Positions 12,081-23,433 of a DNA stretch of 64,000 nucleotides are shown in pieces. This DNA comes from Phoma sp. XZ068 (taxonomy: Eukaryota > Ascomycota > Dothideomycetes > Pleosporales > Didymellaceae). Position numbers and translations under genes: made by a program. The notes beneath the pieces were generated by a model. The model was not told the DNA's origin. It searched no databases and saw only the letters and a list, made by a program, of their open reading frames with translations. The stretch lies in assembly GCA_004835665.1 (NCBI GenBank), contig RBKR01000021.1, forward strand, positions 434,001-498,000. Direction: 5' to 3'. Position 1 is the stretch's first letter. Each line of letters opens with the position of its first letter.

Positions 12081-13245
12081 ATGGTGACTGGATCAGCAAC
12101 GCCGGGCGCACCTCCCCCGCCTTCAGGGCCGCCGACACAGAAAGTGGGCGACGTCATATCGAGCTTCAGGCCAGCAAGAGTGAGCTTGAACGTCCCTTCT
12201 CAGTCGCATTTTACTAACAGTCGTTTAGCGCTTCAAGCCGGGCAGCTCAAGCACATCCATTACCTCCCTCGACTTCGACGACACAGGCGAGCTTGCCATT
12301 GTAGCCCGCGACGACGATACCCTGCAGATCTACAACTGCAAAGAGGGCAAGCACGCAAAAGAGCTCAAGTCGCAGAAGTATGGCGTCCATCTGGCGCGCT
12401 TCTCACACCATGCGCAGAGCATCATCTATGCCAGCACCAAGGTCGACGATACGCTCCGCTTCCTTTCCACCCACGACAACTCATACATCCGCTACTTCAA
12501 GGGCCACGAAGACACAGTAACCTCGATAGCGTTATGTCCATCGTCTGACACGTTCATCTCCTGCTCAGCAGACAACACAGTCCGCCTCTGGAACCTGCAA
12601 TCGCCGAACCACGTTGGTCGACTAAACCTCCACAAACCTTACCTCGCTACCTACGACCCCTCTGCGACTGTCATTGCCATTGCCTCGGCGGCTACGCAGT
12701 CTATACTGCTCTACGATGTACGCAATTACGACAAGCCACCTTTTGCAAGCTTTGATCTGCTTGAGCTCGAGCAACGGTTTCTCGGTGGGCAAAAGGGTGA
12801 ATGGACGAAGATTGAGTTTACCAACGACGGCAAGAGCTTGATCGTAGCAACAAACGGCAACGGCCACTTCGTTCTCGATGCTTTCTCTGGCGAAATCACA
12901 CACTTCTGCTACCGCAAAGGTGGTTCATCAGGCCGGCTTACACCTGGCGCATCGAACCCAGGCCACAACTCTCACAGGTCAAATGGCAACACTCCTGCTG
13001 TCGGTCAAGGCGATGTTTGTGTAACACCAGATGGTCAGTATCTGATTGGTGGCAGCGGCGAGGATGGTCTTCTGGTGTGGGATATTTCGAAACCACCAGC
13101 ACCGAACAATATACTAGAGCCTATGGAGAAGCTGCCTGGCCATGGACGAGCTGCTGTCGTAGGCTATAATCCGAGGACAAACCTACTTGCTAGTGCAGAT
13201 CGAGACCTGTTCTTGTGGCAGCCAGATCCAGACATGATGATTTGA
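12081..13245 (+). CDS. SWD2: Swd2/WDR82-type WD40 protein of COMPASS and CPF
   Basis: Two exons, 12081-12179 and 12229-13245, giving 371 residues. The 49-nt intron begins GTGAGC and ends TTTACTAACAGTCGTTTAG. Swd2 is shared by the Set1 histone H3K4 methyltransferase complex (COMPASS) and the cleavage/polyadenylation factor, in the nucleus. Family marks are VISSFRPARRFKPG at the N-terminus, then WD blades including GHEDTVTSIALCP, SCSADNTVRLWN, GGSGEDGLLVWD and SADRDLFLWQPD at the end. A Ser/Gly-rich loop of about 30 residues (residues ~245-275) interrupts the blades. The start CACCATGG is strong. The gene is divergent from the OAC1-type carrier. Confidence 0.92.
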
Positions 13246-15131
13246 GACGATGTCATCGACTACAGTTACGTTTAGCAAGACCAGCGAGAAGAGGGTGCGC
13301 ATTTGGTTGACGCTTTCCTCAGCATGTCAGATGCACAGTCGGTCGTACAGACCAGGAAGAAGGTCAGATGTTTATAACACTTGCGATATTCGAACCAAGA
13401 GCCTTGCCATTGGGACAAGATGGCATCGGGATGAGCCAAGAGCTCATGGCTGCCATAGTACAGGACAAGAGCGTTTCTGGAGATACTATATCTAGTTGCA
13501 GGAAATAATCCAGGAAGAGCACGAGAAGCTCTCCGCTACCAGTGGGTGGACATCACAACGAAGAAATGCAGTGCAATATACCCAACCACATCACCACCGT
13601 CACGCTGTCTCCTTTGCAACCCACTTTAAACGTCTTTGCATATATATGCTAACTCACCAACTGTACAAGCTAAGTCCCGTCCTCATCGCGCCAAGTCACA
13701 ACATACACTGGCTTGGGTCACTCGGTCTGTCGCCATCGACCGCCCGTATGTCGCAACCGGATCATCGCATCATAAAGCGGTCAGCCGCAATGTTGACATC
13801 GGTTGCTCGGGCTGCTACAAGCTGCACTGACCTTCAAATTGCTTTTTCGCGCGAAAACCCGTCTGCTCACATTGCCACTTGCATAGTGGCGCTGAGCCTC
13901 ACGGTGAACTATTTGGGCATGGTCATTGGGTTAGCTTTTGCGTGTCAGATGCGGAGTGCAGAGCAGAGATTTTGAGTCGAGGTGGTTGGCTACTACCTGG
14001 TCGTTCGCAAGACGCCGTACTCCTTCTCATCGAACTGCATAGCCAGACCTTTGTGATCGGTGTGAGTACATCTAGAGGCATCGATGCATCAGTAACTGTG
14101 ACCTTGTGCATGATAGTCGCATGTACTGCATACGGTGTAGCTTGAAGTACAGATGCCATTGTTTGTCAAGAAGACCGTATTGTCTTGATCGGCGCAAGTG
14201 GCATGACCGAACAAACTCCTGGCCTGTAAGCCTCACTCTGCGCCACCTTGCTTGTAAGACATTGGAGACATTCTCCGCACACCATACCCCAGTCTTTCAT
14301 GTCGCCACATGCGCGATTTGAGCTTGAGGGATTTGAACTGCTTGACAGGAACAGGATGCGGTGAATCCTGTGCCGCCTAGGTTCCAGTAGCCTCATCAAA
14401 TATCCTTGAGGGTAACAGATCATGTTGGGCAACCCGATGCAAGTGGAGGGCGGCCAGACGCGATGGCGGACAATCACTGCGCACGTTGTCCAATAGTATC
14501 AGACGAAAGAGCAAAAGGGAGCTGACAATACATGGTTCTCCGCATTTGTGCCCATAGCGTCGGGTCAGATGGACCGCCTCAAGAGAACAAGCTCCCTCGC
14601 TGAGCCACATTGACAGCTTCTACAATTTGAAAATCTGTACAATTCATCAACTCACCAACAACCCAAAGTATCTTGGGCAACGCTGGATTTGCGACTTCGG
14701 CACCTTTTCCGTTCTAAACGTGGCACGCGCACCTGACCTAAACATCGCGACATCTGGTCTCGTGATCCTACCTAGAATTCCGATCTGACCATACAGAATT
14801 GCCAGTACGATTACATTACTGATGTGAGCTGAAGACTACACTTCACCGCTCCATTAGAACAGGCATCATCGTTGAATGCATCCAACTGTGGTATTGCGTC
14901 CCACACCTGCGCCTACTGTTGACTGAAGTCTTCTCCACCAACCTACGCGAGCATGCCGAATTGTCTGCCCAGCCATATTTTCCTTTCAAGACGGCACACA
15001 AAGTTGGGCAACGGAGGATGACCCTCACCAAACCGTTTTGCGGTCCAGGAACCAAGTGGCCGCACCCTCAAATACCCATGCTAGATCTAGCACAGCCTAC
15101 GATCGCGTTTCAAAGACTGCCACCCCCCACC
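13246..15131. other. intergenic, no gene seen
   Basis: Open frames of 60-160 codons occur on both strands, but all are His/Ser/Cys-rich, without motifs or splice support. The part nearest 15132 is probably the leader of the downstream gene, and the frame open from about 14919 could contain an earlier start for it. Confidence 0.5.
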
Positions 15132-16370
15132 ATGGAGCTTACATTCTTGGGGGAACGAACTCTACCGGAGTCGAGGAAGCGTGGCAGAGCAGCAGCAGAC
15201 ATTGATGGCGAACACTCGTGTTTGCAGAAGAAGAAGCGAAGACTCAGACTCTTTCTGATCACTTCTCGTCTGTCACCTCAGTTCTCCCACCCAGCAACCA
15301 ATATTGTCAACAGAGGAAGTTCCAAGATCGCTGTTTGGGCGAAGCAAAGAGGTCTTGGGCGTAACTTGCTTCGCAAAGCTGCCATCCTGAATCGTATCCG
15401 CCGCCGTGCTGACTCAGCCCGTGAAGCATTTCCAGGACGAGGGCGTTCACTTGTTGAGCAAGAGAAGGAACAACGACAGCTCGAGATGGCACGCCTGACC
15501 TTCAACTACGGGAGTATCGACACATACACCCGGCCAGTCCATTCTCAGATGCACTCTGTACCGCCAGCCGTCGCAGTTCGAACCGGGTCTCACTACCTCG
15601 TCTCTGGCTCGCCCACCACCTCACCGCCTTCTTCATCGGCCAGCAGTCACAGCCCATCTCCCCCACATACTTCTCCTCCTCTCCAAATATCGGAGTATGG
15701 GAGTCCCTTGGAATATAGAAGCCCAAACGCAGCGTATGCGCTCTCCCCGCCGCGCACCCAGCCATCCATCCGCACTTACGAGCCGCACTTGCCATCCCCC
15801 CTCGGCCTCTCCAACTACGATGCCTTCGACGTTGAGGACCTGGGTGCCAAAGGTGACGGTCCGGGACATTTGTACTCCCATTTTGACGACGATGATGAGG
15901 ATGACCGGTACTCGTATCTATGGGATGAGAACGAGGACGAACGACACGATAGTCCGTTCTCGCCAGCGATGATGATGGACGATTCAAGCGCTGCTGCAAA
16001 GTGCGCAGGCCAGATACTCAAGACGCCGCAGCCCGGGCATGATGGATCCAGCGGCGTGGACGAACCAGACGCCATACTCGGCGCAATGGAAAAAGGAAAC
16101 GAGGGCGTGGATACAGCGTGGCCAAGTGCCTTCCTGGGGGCTACCTCGAAGCCACCAATGAAGTCTGGGTACGGCAGTGCATCGCGAACCTTTGCAGCGT
16201 TCGATGCAGGACCGTTGGCTGTGCAGTATCCTGGGGCGCCGGTACCGTACTTGGAACGCACGGCTGTGATGACGACGCCGGTGGTCTCGCCGAAGCTGGT
16301 GCCTGCGAACATGTCGCCTAACTATTTGCCTGCTGATGAGGCATGGGCACGGGATGCGAGGGATACATAG
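15132..16370 (+). CDS. uncharacterised basic and Ser/Pro-rich protein
   Basis: I place the start at 15132 because of a strong context, CCACCATGG, giving 412 residues. In-frame ATGs at 15018 and 15078 could add 38 or 18 residues. The first 110 residues are ordered and basic: RKRGRAAADIDGEH, KKKRRLRLFLITSRLS, NIVNRGSSKIAVWAKQR and LLRKAAILNRIRRR. This block looks conserved in fungi but I know no function for it. The KKKRRLR run could be a nuclear localisation signal. The rest is low-complexity Ser/Pro with an acidic stretch (DDDDEDDRYSYLWDENEDE). No catalytic motif was seen. It may be a nuclear protein; this is inference. Confidence 0.72.
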   Translation: MELTFLGERTLPESRKRGRAAADIDGEHSCLQKKKRRLRLFLITSRLSPQFSHPATNIVNRGSSKIAVWAKQRGLGRNLLRKAAILNRIRRRADSAREAFPGRGRSLVEQEKEQRQLEMARLTFNYGSIDTYTRPVHSQMHSVPPAVAVRTGSHYLVSGSPTTSPPSSSASSHSPSPPHTSPPLQISEYGSPLEYRSPNAAYALSPPRTQPSIRTYEPHLPSPLGLSNYDAFDVEDLGAKGDGPGHLYSHFDDDDEDDRYSYLWDENEDERHDSPFSPAMMMDDSSAAAKCAGQILKTPQPGHDGSSGVDEPDAILGAMEKGNEGVDTAWPSAFLGATSKPPMKSGYGSASRTFAAFDAGPLAVQYPGAPVPYLERTAVMTTPVVSPKLVPANMSPNYLPADEAWARDARDT

Positions 16371-16797
16371 TGATTATGTATGTGTATGTGTACGATAGGT
16401 CTCACATTTGGGTGAAAGGTTGAGCTTGTAGTTATATACCCCGGTAGAATAAAAACGGATCTTGGACGTCTACTTTATCTTTTGATTTTCAGCTTGCGAC
16501 TATTTTGTTCGACCGCCATGCAGACGCAGGAGGTGTTCGATCCTTCGTGGGCGCTCAGTCTTTATATAGACTACGCCAACACGCAGACTCCAACAGCTCC
16601 ACTGCGTGAGCAGATTTCTATCCTCCTTGATATTGTCTATACATCGCCCACGCCCTCTATGAGTTCTTTGTGTACCAAAAAGACTCGATCTTTCACACCA
16701 GCACTTTGGCCAAGGAAAGATTAATCGTTTAATCGGGCTCACTTTGATATGTACTTCGCCACGACCAGCTGTAGGTTTAGAGTTTAGAAGTAGATAG
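16371..16797. other. 3' intergenic spacer between convergent genes
   Basis: About 430 bases lie between the stop codons of two facing genes. They should hold both 3' UTRs and polyadenylation signals. No other feature is visible. Confidence 0.5.
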
Positions 16798-17401
16798 TCA
16801 CACCTGGAGCTTGGTTGCGCGGTCAAGTGCAATATCGCACATAGCCTGAATAGCTTCCTGTCGCTCGGCCTTAATATCGCCGCGATCGATGCGCTCACGC
16901 ATATTCTCCATGATGACAGGACGTGGGCGCCCGTTTACGAAAACACTGGGTATGTCAGTCATCGGTGCTTCTCTGAGGCAGCGACAACATGGACTAGAAC
17001 AGCGGAAGAACTCACACATATCGCAACCCTGGAAACTTGTCTTCATATTCTCTGTTCAGACTCGCTAGTTTATCTTTTTCTTCTTCGGCGCCTTGTTGCA
17101 GCTGTGCTTGCTCTTTTCTGCTCTGCTCGCTTTCGACTTTCTTCTCGCCGAGGCGGGGATGCGAGCATAGGATCTCTGACAGCTTCTTTACATCTTCTGG
17201 GCTGTCTGAGCTTGCTAATGCCTTCAGCTGCGCATTAACAGCGCTGATGAGAACGCTGTAGTTAGGAAACGTGGTTGAGCGCAGTACAGGCAGGGTGAGT
17301 GCATTGAGAGGCGGCGAGGGCTCGAAAAGCAAGTCCAGCACAGTCGTCAACTCGGAATCAGACGCGTGTGGCAGCGTAGAGACGGGGGGAAGTGAAGTCA
17401 T
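16798..17401 (-). CDS. OHCU decarboxylase (urate catabolism)
   Basis: Two exons on the minus strand, 17401-17016 and 16945-16798, with a 70-nt intron (GTGAGTTC...CATACCCAG), giving 177 residues. It is 2-oxo-4-hydroxy-4-carboxy-5-ureidoimidazoline decarboxylase, which makes S-allantoin in the last step of uric acid oxidation and is typically peroxisomal or cytosolic. The family marks are SHPRLGEKKV, carrying the catalytic His, then KFPGLRYVVFVNGRPRP built exactly across the splice junction, and IMENMRERIDRGD. The length is normal for the family. The final residues, ATKLQV, give no clear PTS1 signal. An upstream in-frame TTG extension was rejected because ATG 17401 is the first ATG and leaves a complete domain. 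Confidence 0.9.
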
Positions 17402-18754
17402 GATGTTTTCGGGCCAGGATGTCCTTATCGATTGCTGCAAGGTCTGGGTGGACGGACGTGGGCGTTGAGAAGTTCTGTTTTGAATTGGTCGAAGCTACAG
17501 CGGCGCGATGGCGGGGATACGATGTCGTTAAGATAGGTGTGACACCGGCCGCTACCGTCCGATGCAGACGGCTTGCATTTTCAAGCCACAAGCATCTCCA
17601 CAAGGACCTGGGAAGGTTGTGGCGAGGCTTTCAGTGGTTCTTGGAAAACGAGCTGGTGGGGTGAATCGAATGCATGCTGCAAGAGGGTGGGGAGCTCTTC
17701 TAATGTTTATCGATAGCTGATGTGTTTGGAGGGGTCCCTGGCTGTTGATAGTTTTTTTAACGCCGAACAGCCGTTCCTGACGACAATAACTGTGCTCCTT
17801 GGGTCAATTGGAGGCTAAGGCCGTGGATGAAGCTTGCAGAATGACATTGTCGAGTCGTGATGTAAGGCAATGATGGGCTAAGAGATAGTCATGCGCACAA
17901 TCAAAGGCAAAGTGTGGTTCAGGCGATAGAGTTCGTGGGTTGAGGGTTCACCCAAGCAGGAAGGGCATGATTTGGACAGCGACTGGTTGAGGGCACGGTC
18001 TGACAGCTGCAGCTACAGCGACTATCATCGATTCGGAGATTGTGGAGGCGAGGAATGGTGTTGCAGGCTTGTTTGCATGTACATGCCACTGTTTGCAATG
18101 CTGGTCGAGTGCGTGGCCGTACCCATGGCTGCTACAGCTCCTGCCTCAGTCCACCGTGCTGCGTTCCTGCCTCAGTCCATCGTGCTGCGTTCCTGCAGCT
18201 GGCACCGTGGGCAAAAGTCACGGCGGTGCCATGGCAGGCCGGTACGCCAGAGGAAGCGTGCATTCGCAGCCAGTCGACATGCGGACAGCCGTGCAGTCCG
18301 TCCACTAAACGGCTCCAGCAGCCGACCCAGGGCAGCCGGAGGAGCGCCGAGGGAGATCGTGGCACTCGGACCAGCTGATGCCATCTCCCTTGCGGCCTGC
18401 CGCTCGCTGGATTCTGAAACACTCAGCAGTGCAGCAGCTCGCGCTCTCTCCAGCACGCAGTCGCCCCCTTGAGCTGCAGGCCAGGAGAGTGCTCATGCTC
18501 GACGCTCGTCCATGACTTCACGCAGCCCGCAGTCTGCACCGCTGTCCCCCAAAGAGCCCATGGCCCGCTGCACCGCTGCTTGACTCGCCGGTCCCTGGAT
18601 TGCCCAGTAGCTCGGATTGACGCGCCCCTAGGCGCTGGTCGACCTGACAGCGTGCAGCGCAACGACCGCGCAGCTCCCCCAGACACAGCAGCTTCATTCT
18701 GCACCGGAGGCTGCTGCACTCCCTCTGCTGCACTCCGCAGCCCGCGCACGCAGC
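17402..18754. other. intergenic, GC-rich, with a short tandem repeat
   Basis: The right half is GC-rich and open in several overlapping frames on both strands, which makes spurious ORFs. No frame shows motifs. A 26-bp tandem duplication lies inside it (listed separately). Confidence 0.5.
18139..18190. repeat. two tandem copies of a 26-bp unit
   Basis: The copies at 18139-18164 and 18165-18190 differ by a single base (CCACCG versus CCATCG). A third copy starts at 18191 but diverges after six bases. They lie in non-coding DNA about 560 bases upstream of the ADF-H gene. Confidence 0.85.
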
Positions 18755-21700
18755 ATGTCGCTCAACGGGCTGGACGACGTCGCCGTCACACAGGCGTACC
18801 AGAGCGCACTGGCCGAGGCTGGTGGATGGTGCGATGCCCCCGTTGTCCCGCAATCTCCAGCCGTGCTAATCTGTCGTGCAGGTTCCTGCTCAAGTACACG
18901 GCCAGGGACGCCGTCGACGTGCTCACCAAGGGCAGCGGCGGGGCGCAGGAAGCGCGCGCTGCCGTCGCCCAGTACGCGGACAAGTCGCCGCTGTACGGCC
19001 TGCTGCTGTACCGCCGCCGCAAGGTGCTGGTCAAGTACGTGCCCGAGGGGACCTCGCGCCTGCTCCAGGGTAAGCAGTGCATGCCCGCGCCTGCAAAGGC
19101 TCTTGAGATTGCGCCGCGCGCTAACACCCACTGCCAGCCCGCGTGGCCGTCCACTTCATCACCGTGACCGACAGGTTCGCGCCGCACGACATCGTCCTCT
19201 CCATCAGCAGCCCCGAAGAGCTTAGCGATGCCGCCCTTACCTCGGCCTGCACCCTGCACACCGCCGCCCCCTCGAGCTCCTCGTCCAGTGGATCCTCTGC
19301 CCGCCAGCAGAAGCTGAGCTGGATCCGCGAAGAGTCCGAGGCTCCTGCCCAGCCGGGCGCCGACGACACCGTCCTGCAGCGCCCGCCGACCTCCTCGTCG
19401 ACCATTCCGACCATCTTCGAGCCCACCGACCGCACCGACGAGGGGGCTCCGACGGCCGGTGAGGTGGTCGCACACAGCACCGAACAGCTCCCCATCGTCC
19501 TCGACGAGAAGGTGGTGGAAGCAAAGCCAGCGCCAGAAATCTCCCACGTCACCATCGAAAAGGTCACACAGGGGCCACAAACGCCAGAGGCCGACGACCT
19601 CAGTGATTTCAGGGACACGCTCACAAGCTACGACAAGCTGTTCGAGGGTGGCCCTGAGCCAAGAGCCTCATCGCAGACAGCTCGCCCCGACTACAACGAG
19701 CTGTACGAGCACTACTACGCCCAATACACAAAACCCAAAGAGAAGCTAGGGCCACGACCCCGCGCATCACTGGAAGGCAGGCGCCCCTCGACCTCAAGCA
19801 GCGGCTCGCAACTCGCTTCGAGAACAAAGTCTTCTCTCCCATCTGGGCTTCGCTCGGCCAACCGTAAAGCACCTGAATCGAAGAGACCCAAACTCAAAGA
19901 CGCCGCATCAGAATCGAACCTCACGAACCCCGCATCTCTGCCCCGCCCGCCCTCCACAATACCTGAAACTCCTATTTCTCCCATCTCGGTTACATTCTCT
20001 TTACAGAGTCCAGCTAGTGTACGGTCTATGCCCGTGAGCTACAGCAGCGTGTACAGGTCAGGCGGCAATTCGCAGGAGAGGACACGCTTGATGAAAGCCT
20101 TGGAACTGCGCAAGAAGCAGATGAAGGCCCAACGAGAACGGCAGAGCAAGATGGCCGAGGAGCCAGCTGAAAGCAGCGAGGCAACGGAGCAGAACGCTGA
20201 GCCTGAGACCAGCACGATAGCAGATGCACCAGAATCTGACAGCAAGCCAACTGATACTACGACCGAAGGTTCCAACACTACAATCACACCACACAAGGAG
20301 GGCTTCGAGGATAGGAAGATATCGCTAGAGGAGGACACGGCTTCATCTATGGCAGTGGACAGCTCAGGTATGGTTTATACCAACAACCAAACTGAGAACG
20401 ATGATCTCAATTCTGCCGTATCCGTGTCCTCGCCGGTATCTGCGCAAACGCAAGGTTCATCTGTTGCACCCTCCACCCGGCCCTCATCCCTGTCCGAAGA
20501 TGATCATAATCACACCAATGAAGCACAGAAAGCTGCCCAACTTCCAGAACACACAACTTGGGATGCTCTAGACGAGCAGCAATCTGTAGACAGCTCGCCG
20601 ACAATTGTGCCGGAAAGCAAAACGCCAGTTCCCTCGTTAGATATGCAGATACCTGGTCAGTCGCGGGCCCCGCCAGAAGCCGCCCCACTTGAGTCAAGCG
20701 AGATTCAGATGTCAAAGCGGGAATCCACAACAACCCTTATGCCTTCATACCCTCAAGGCCAATCACGCCGCTCTAACCGCGAGTCAACCGTCTATATGCC
20801 CCCTGAAGAGGACACCCAGAACAATGATGACCAGTCTAAGAGACGCAACAGAGAGTCGATGATCCTGCCCACCTCGAAAAGAGAAAGCTGGTATCAGTCG
20901 AAGGAAAAGCGCAGGGCACTCCTTGATCCGATACAAGTGAGCGCAGACAACTCCGAGGCAGAATACCTGTCCGACGACTCCTTTATGGAAGAGCTTCGCA
21001 GCGCGGAGGTCCGGCAGGCGAAGCCAATGTCCGTGTCCAAGTCGCCGATCATGCCATTCTTCCCTCGCCAGACTGAGACTAAGATATCCTCCCCACCTAA
21101 GAGAGCCGTCTCGACATCCTTTAACAAGGCCACCCGGACGTCACCAGAACCATTGGCGAGGAAGTCGTCAGGTCCATGGTTCACTTCCACCAAAAGTGAG
21201 GATATGGGCCCACCCCCGAAGATGAACTCTGTCAAAGTATCAGGTGGTATCGCGCAACGAATCAAAGCTCTTGCAGAAAAATCCAAGCGGGACTCGCAAG
21301 CAACCCTGAGTCCGCACGATACCCCCCGATCACGACCTGGATCTAGCTTGGCGCAACGGAAGTCGAATTTTTTCGCAGCAACACCAATCGAGAGGTCACC
21401 TGATGGCACCCCTGTCCAGCGCCTGGGCAGCCCATCGTTCCTGAGCTTGTCTAACCAGACAACACCTGACAAGAAGCCAGCACCGCAGCCTTCGCCTGTG
21501 ACCACAGACCACACTGTGTATAACGTACAGCAAGTGGAGCAGCCCGAAACTGTGCAGGTTACTGCTCGTATCATCCAAGATGATCGCACAAAGCAACCAG
21601 CGCTGGCTATGCCAACTGAGACTACACCTCTGGACCTTCATCAGAGCCCATTGATCATTGATCATCAGAAGCCCGCGTTTGTTCCTAAGAGCCCAACCCG

Positions 21701-22473
21701 TGTGAAGACGGCGCCGCCTACTGTCATGGAACCAGGTTCACCTAGAGCACCATCCTCCTCGCATTCGCGCGATCAGGGTCCTATGCATCCTCGGTCTTCG
21801 TCTGAAAGCAGTTGGAGGCCTTTCGGTCGCCGAATGAGTGAGACCAAGTCGATTCACAGCCACGACGGCGACGACGAGAAGCGAGAGGACAAGAAGGGAA
21901 AGAAGGACTCACGTACAAGCAAGTTGTTCAAGCGCATGTCTTCGTCCATGTCGGCCATGCCGTGGAAGAACTCACAGTCAAGCCTTACACTTCCTGAACA
22001 GAACATGCAATCTACGTCTTTATCCTCTCTGCGGGAACCACCACCACCGGTACAGGTGGGCGACCTTAACATCCAGTTCCCCGACACACTTGTAAGTCCG
22101 CTGTTCCTATAATTTCGAAACAACACTGACAAGAAGCCAGCTTTGGAAACGCCGTTTTGTCGAGATTGACACCATGGGCAACCTTGTGCTAGGTGCCTCG
22201 ATATCGAACCCGAAGGGCATTACTAAGCGCTTCCACCTCACTGAGTTCAAGGCTCCCTACCCTCCTGATCAAGACCAACAGGAGCTGCCAAACAGCGTTG
22301 TTCTGGACTTCGTCGATGGCCGGACCCTGCAATGTGCATGCGAGTCCTCCACCGCGCAGGCTCATGTCCTGCAAAGTAAGTTCTGAAACCTTATCTTTGT
22401 TAACACCTGCTAACAATATCCAGTTCTCCGAGAGGCGCATGATGCATGGATGGCGCACAGTCAGGCAGCCTAA
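18755..22473 (+). CDS. ADF-H (cofilin-fold) plus PH-domain protein, actin-cortex type
   Basis: Five exons: 18755-18828, 18882-19069, 19138-22091, 22141-22375 and 22424-22473, giving 1166 residues. Residues about 5-125 form an actin-depolymerising-factor homology domain (FLLKYTARDAVDVLTKG, SPLYGLLLYRRRKVLVKY, VAVHFITVTDRFAPHDIVL). The long middle is disordered: Ser/Pro/Thr-rich, with a basic helical piece (RTRLMKALELRKKQMKAQRE) and Ser/Arg clusters. Residues about 1070-1166 form a PH-like fold (LWKRRFVEIDTMGNLVLG ... REAHDAWMAHSQAA). Introns of 53, 68, 49 and 48 nt have canonical ends, and each join restores a domain. Expected role: binding actin and membrane lipid at the cell cortex or endocytic patches; this comes from domain logic only. 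The family has no settled name that I can recall. Confidence 0.88.
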
Positions 22474-23433
22474 CTTCTCAAACCCCAGTTGCAACACCTT
22501 TCCACCACCTACATCCCACATACCCAGCCTTTCGCGGCGCATTTCCTTACGACGTACGATGTTAGAGCAGATATCTCTTTTGTGTTTTTGGATTTACCGC
22601 GGTTGCATGGACGCCCAGCTGTGGCTCAAAAGGTTCGGTACATCATCACATTGCATACTTCTTTTTTGTTCGCCTTTCTTTCCTTTTCTGGCGTCTTTTC
22701 GAAAGCTTCTCATACCCCTCCACATTTGGGCGAGATTGTACATTCTGGGTGAGGCTTGGGGGTTCTATACTTGTATAATATTTAATGCTGCTGTGCGGCG
22801 CGAGAATTGGCATTGGCTCCAATCCATTGGCACGTTGTCGCTCTCAAGTGTAAGTGTCGTCGTTTATGCTGATCTAACGTGTTGTGTGTGGTGGATGTAG
22901 GTCTGAGCTTGTGGGTGATTGCCTCTCTTCTGCATGTGACGCGTTTGGAAAGTTGCTTGCTCGTTATTGCTTCCATCAGATCAGCATCTTCGCTCCTTGT
23001 ATTCTTTTGCAGATCCTCTGGCTGTCTTCTTCATCCTCTCCCTGCTCGGCTGCCTAGAGCCATCATCCCTACTTCGAGCGCTTAAGCAACCCACAACTTG
23101 TCTTATGTCCAAAATCAGCTGCTCACGCGTCCTCTGTACGATATGCACCCGAGGGTAATCTGTACCTGCATCTTATATTTGTGGGTTGCTCCAACACAAC
23201 TTCTCCATTCGCTAAGCGCCCACAGGCCCCTCTTCCCAGTTAGCCTGCTGCGCCTTCTCACCTCAGCCTAACCGGAATAAACTCACGCTTTGACTTCTGC
23301 GTGTTTACAGACCTGCTTCACGAGCCGGTTGTTTGGCACACTTCTCTGTCGACGCCGCTTCTCCCCTGTGATACGAAGATAACGCCCAGACAACACGAAG
23401 ACCACGCGTAGACAACACTAAGACAACGCCCAG
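22474..23433. other. intergenic; pyrimidine-rich 3' flank and HET-gene promoter
   Basis: It holds the 3' UTR of the ADF-H gene, T/C-rich stretches and the promoter of the HET gene. The last 60 bases contain short degenerate repeats (listed separately). No coding frame is convincing. Confidence 0.5.
23375..23432. repeat. degenerate 22-nt repeats abutting the HET start codon
   Basis: Two 22-nt copies beginning GACAACAC at 23389-23410 and 23411-23432 match at most positions, and a 14-nt partial copy (23375-23388) precedes them. The array ends one base before the ATG, so it lies in the 5' leader. Confidence 0.6.

Noticed and set aside
13496..13975. 159-codon plus-strand frame
   Set aside because: His/Ser/Cys-rich, no motif. 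It starts at a non-ATG codon in the 3' flank of SWD2.
14919..15131. In-frame extension of the gene at 15132
   Set aside because: The first codon is TTG. In-frame ATGs at 15018 and 15078 have weaker context than CCACCATGG at 15132. Kept as an alternative, not the main call.
18469..19167. 232-codon frame overlapping the ADF-H gene start
   Set aside because: It reads through two well-supported introns in another frame; the spliced ADF-H model explains the DNA better.
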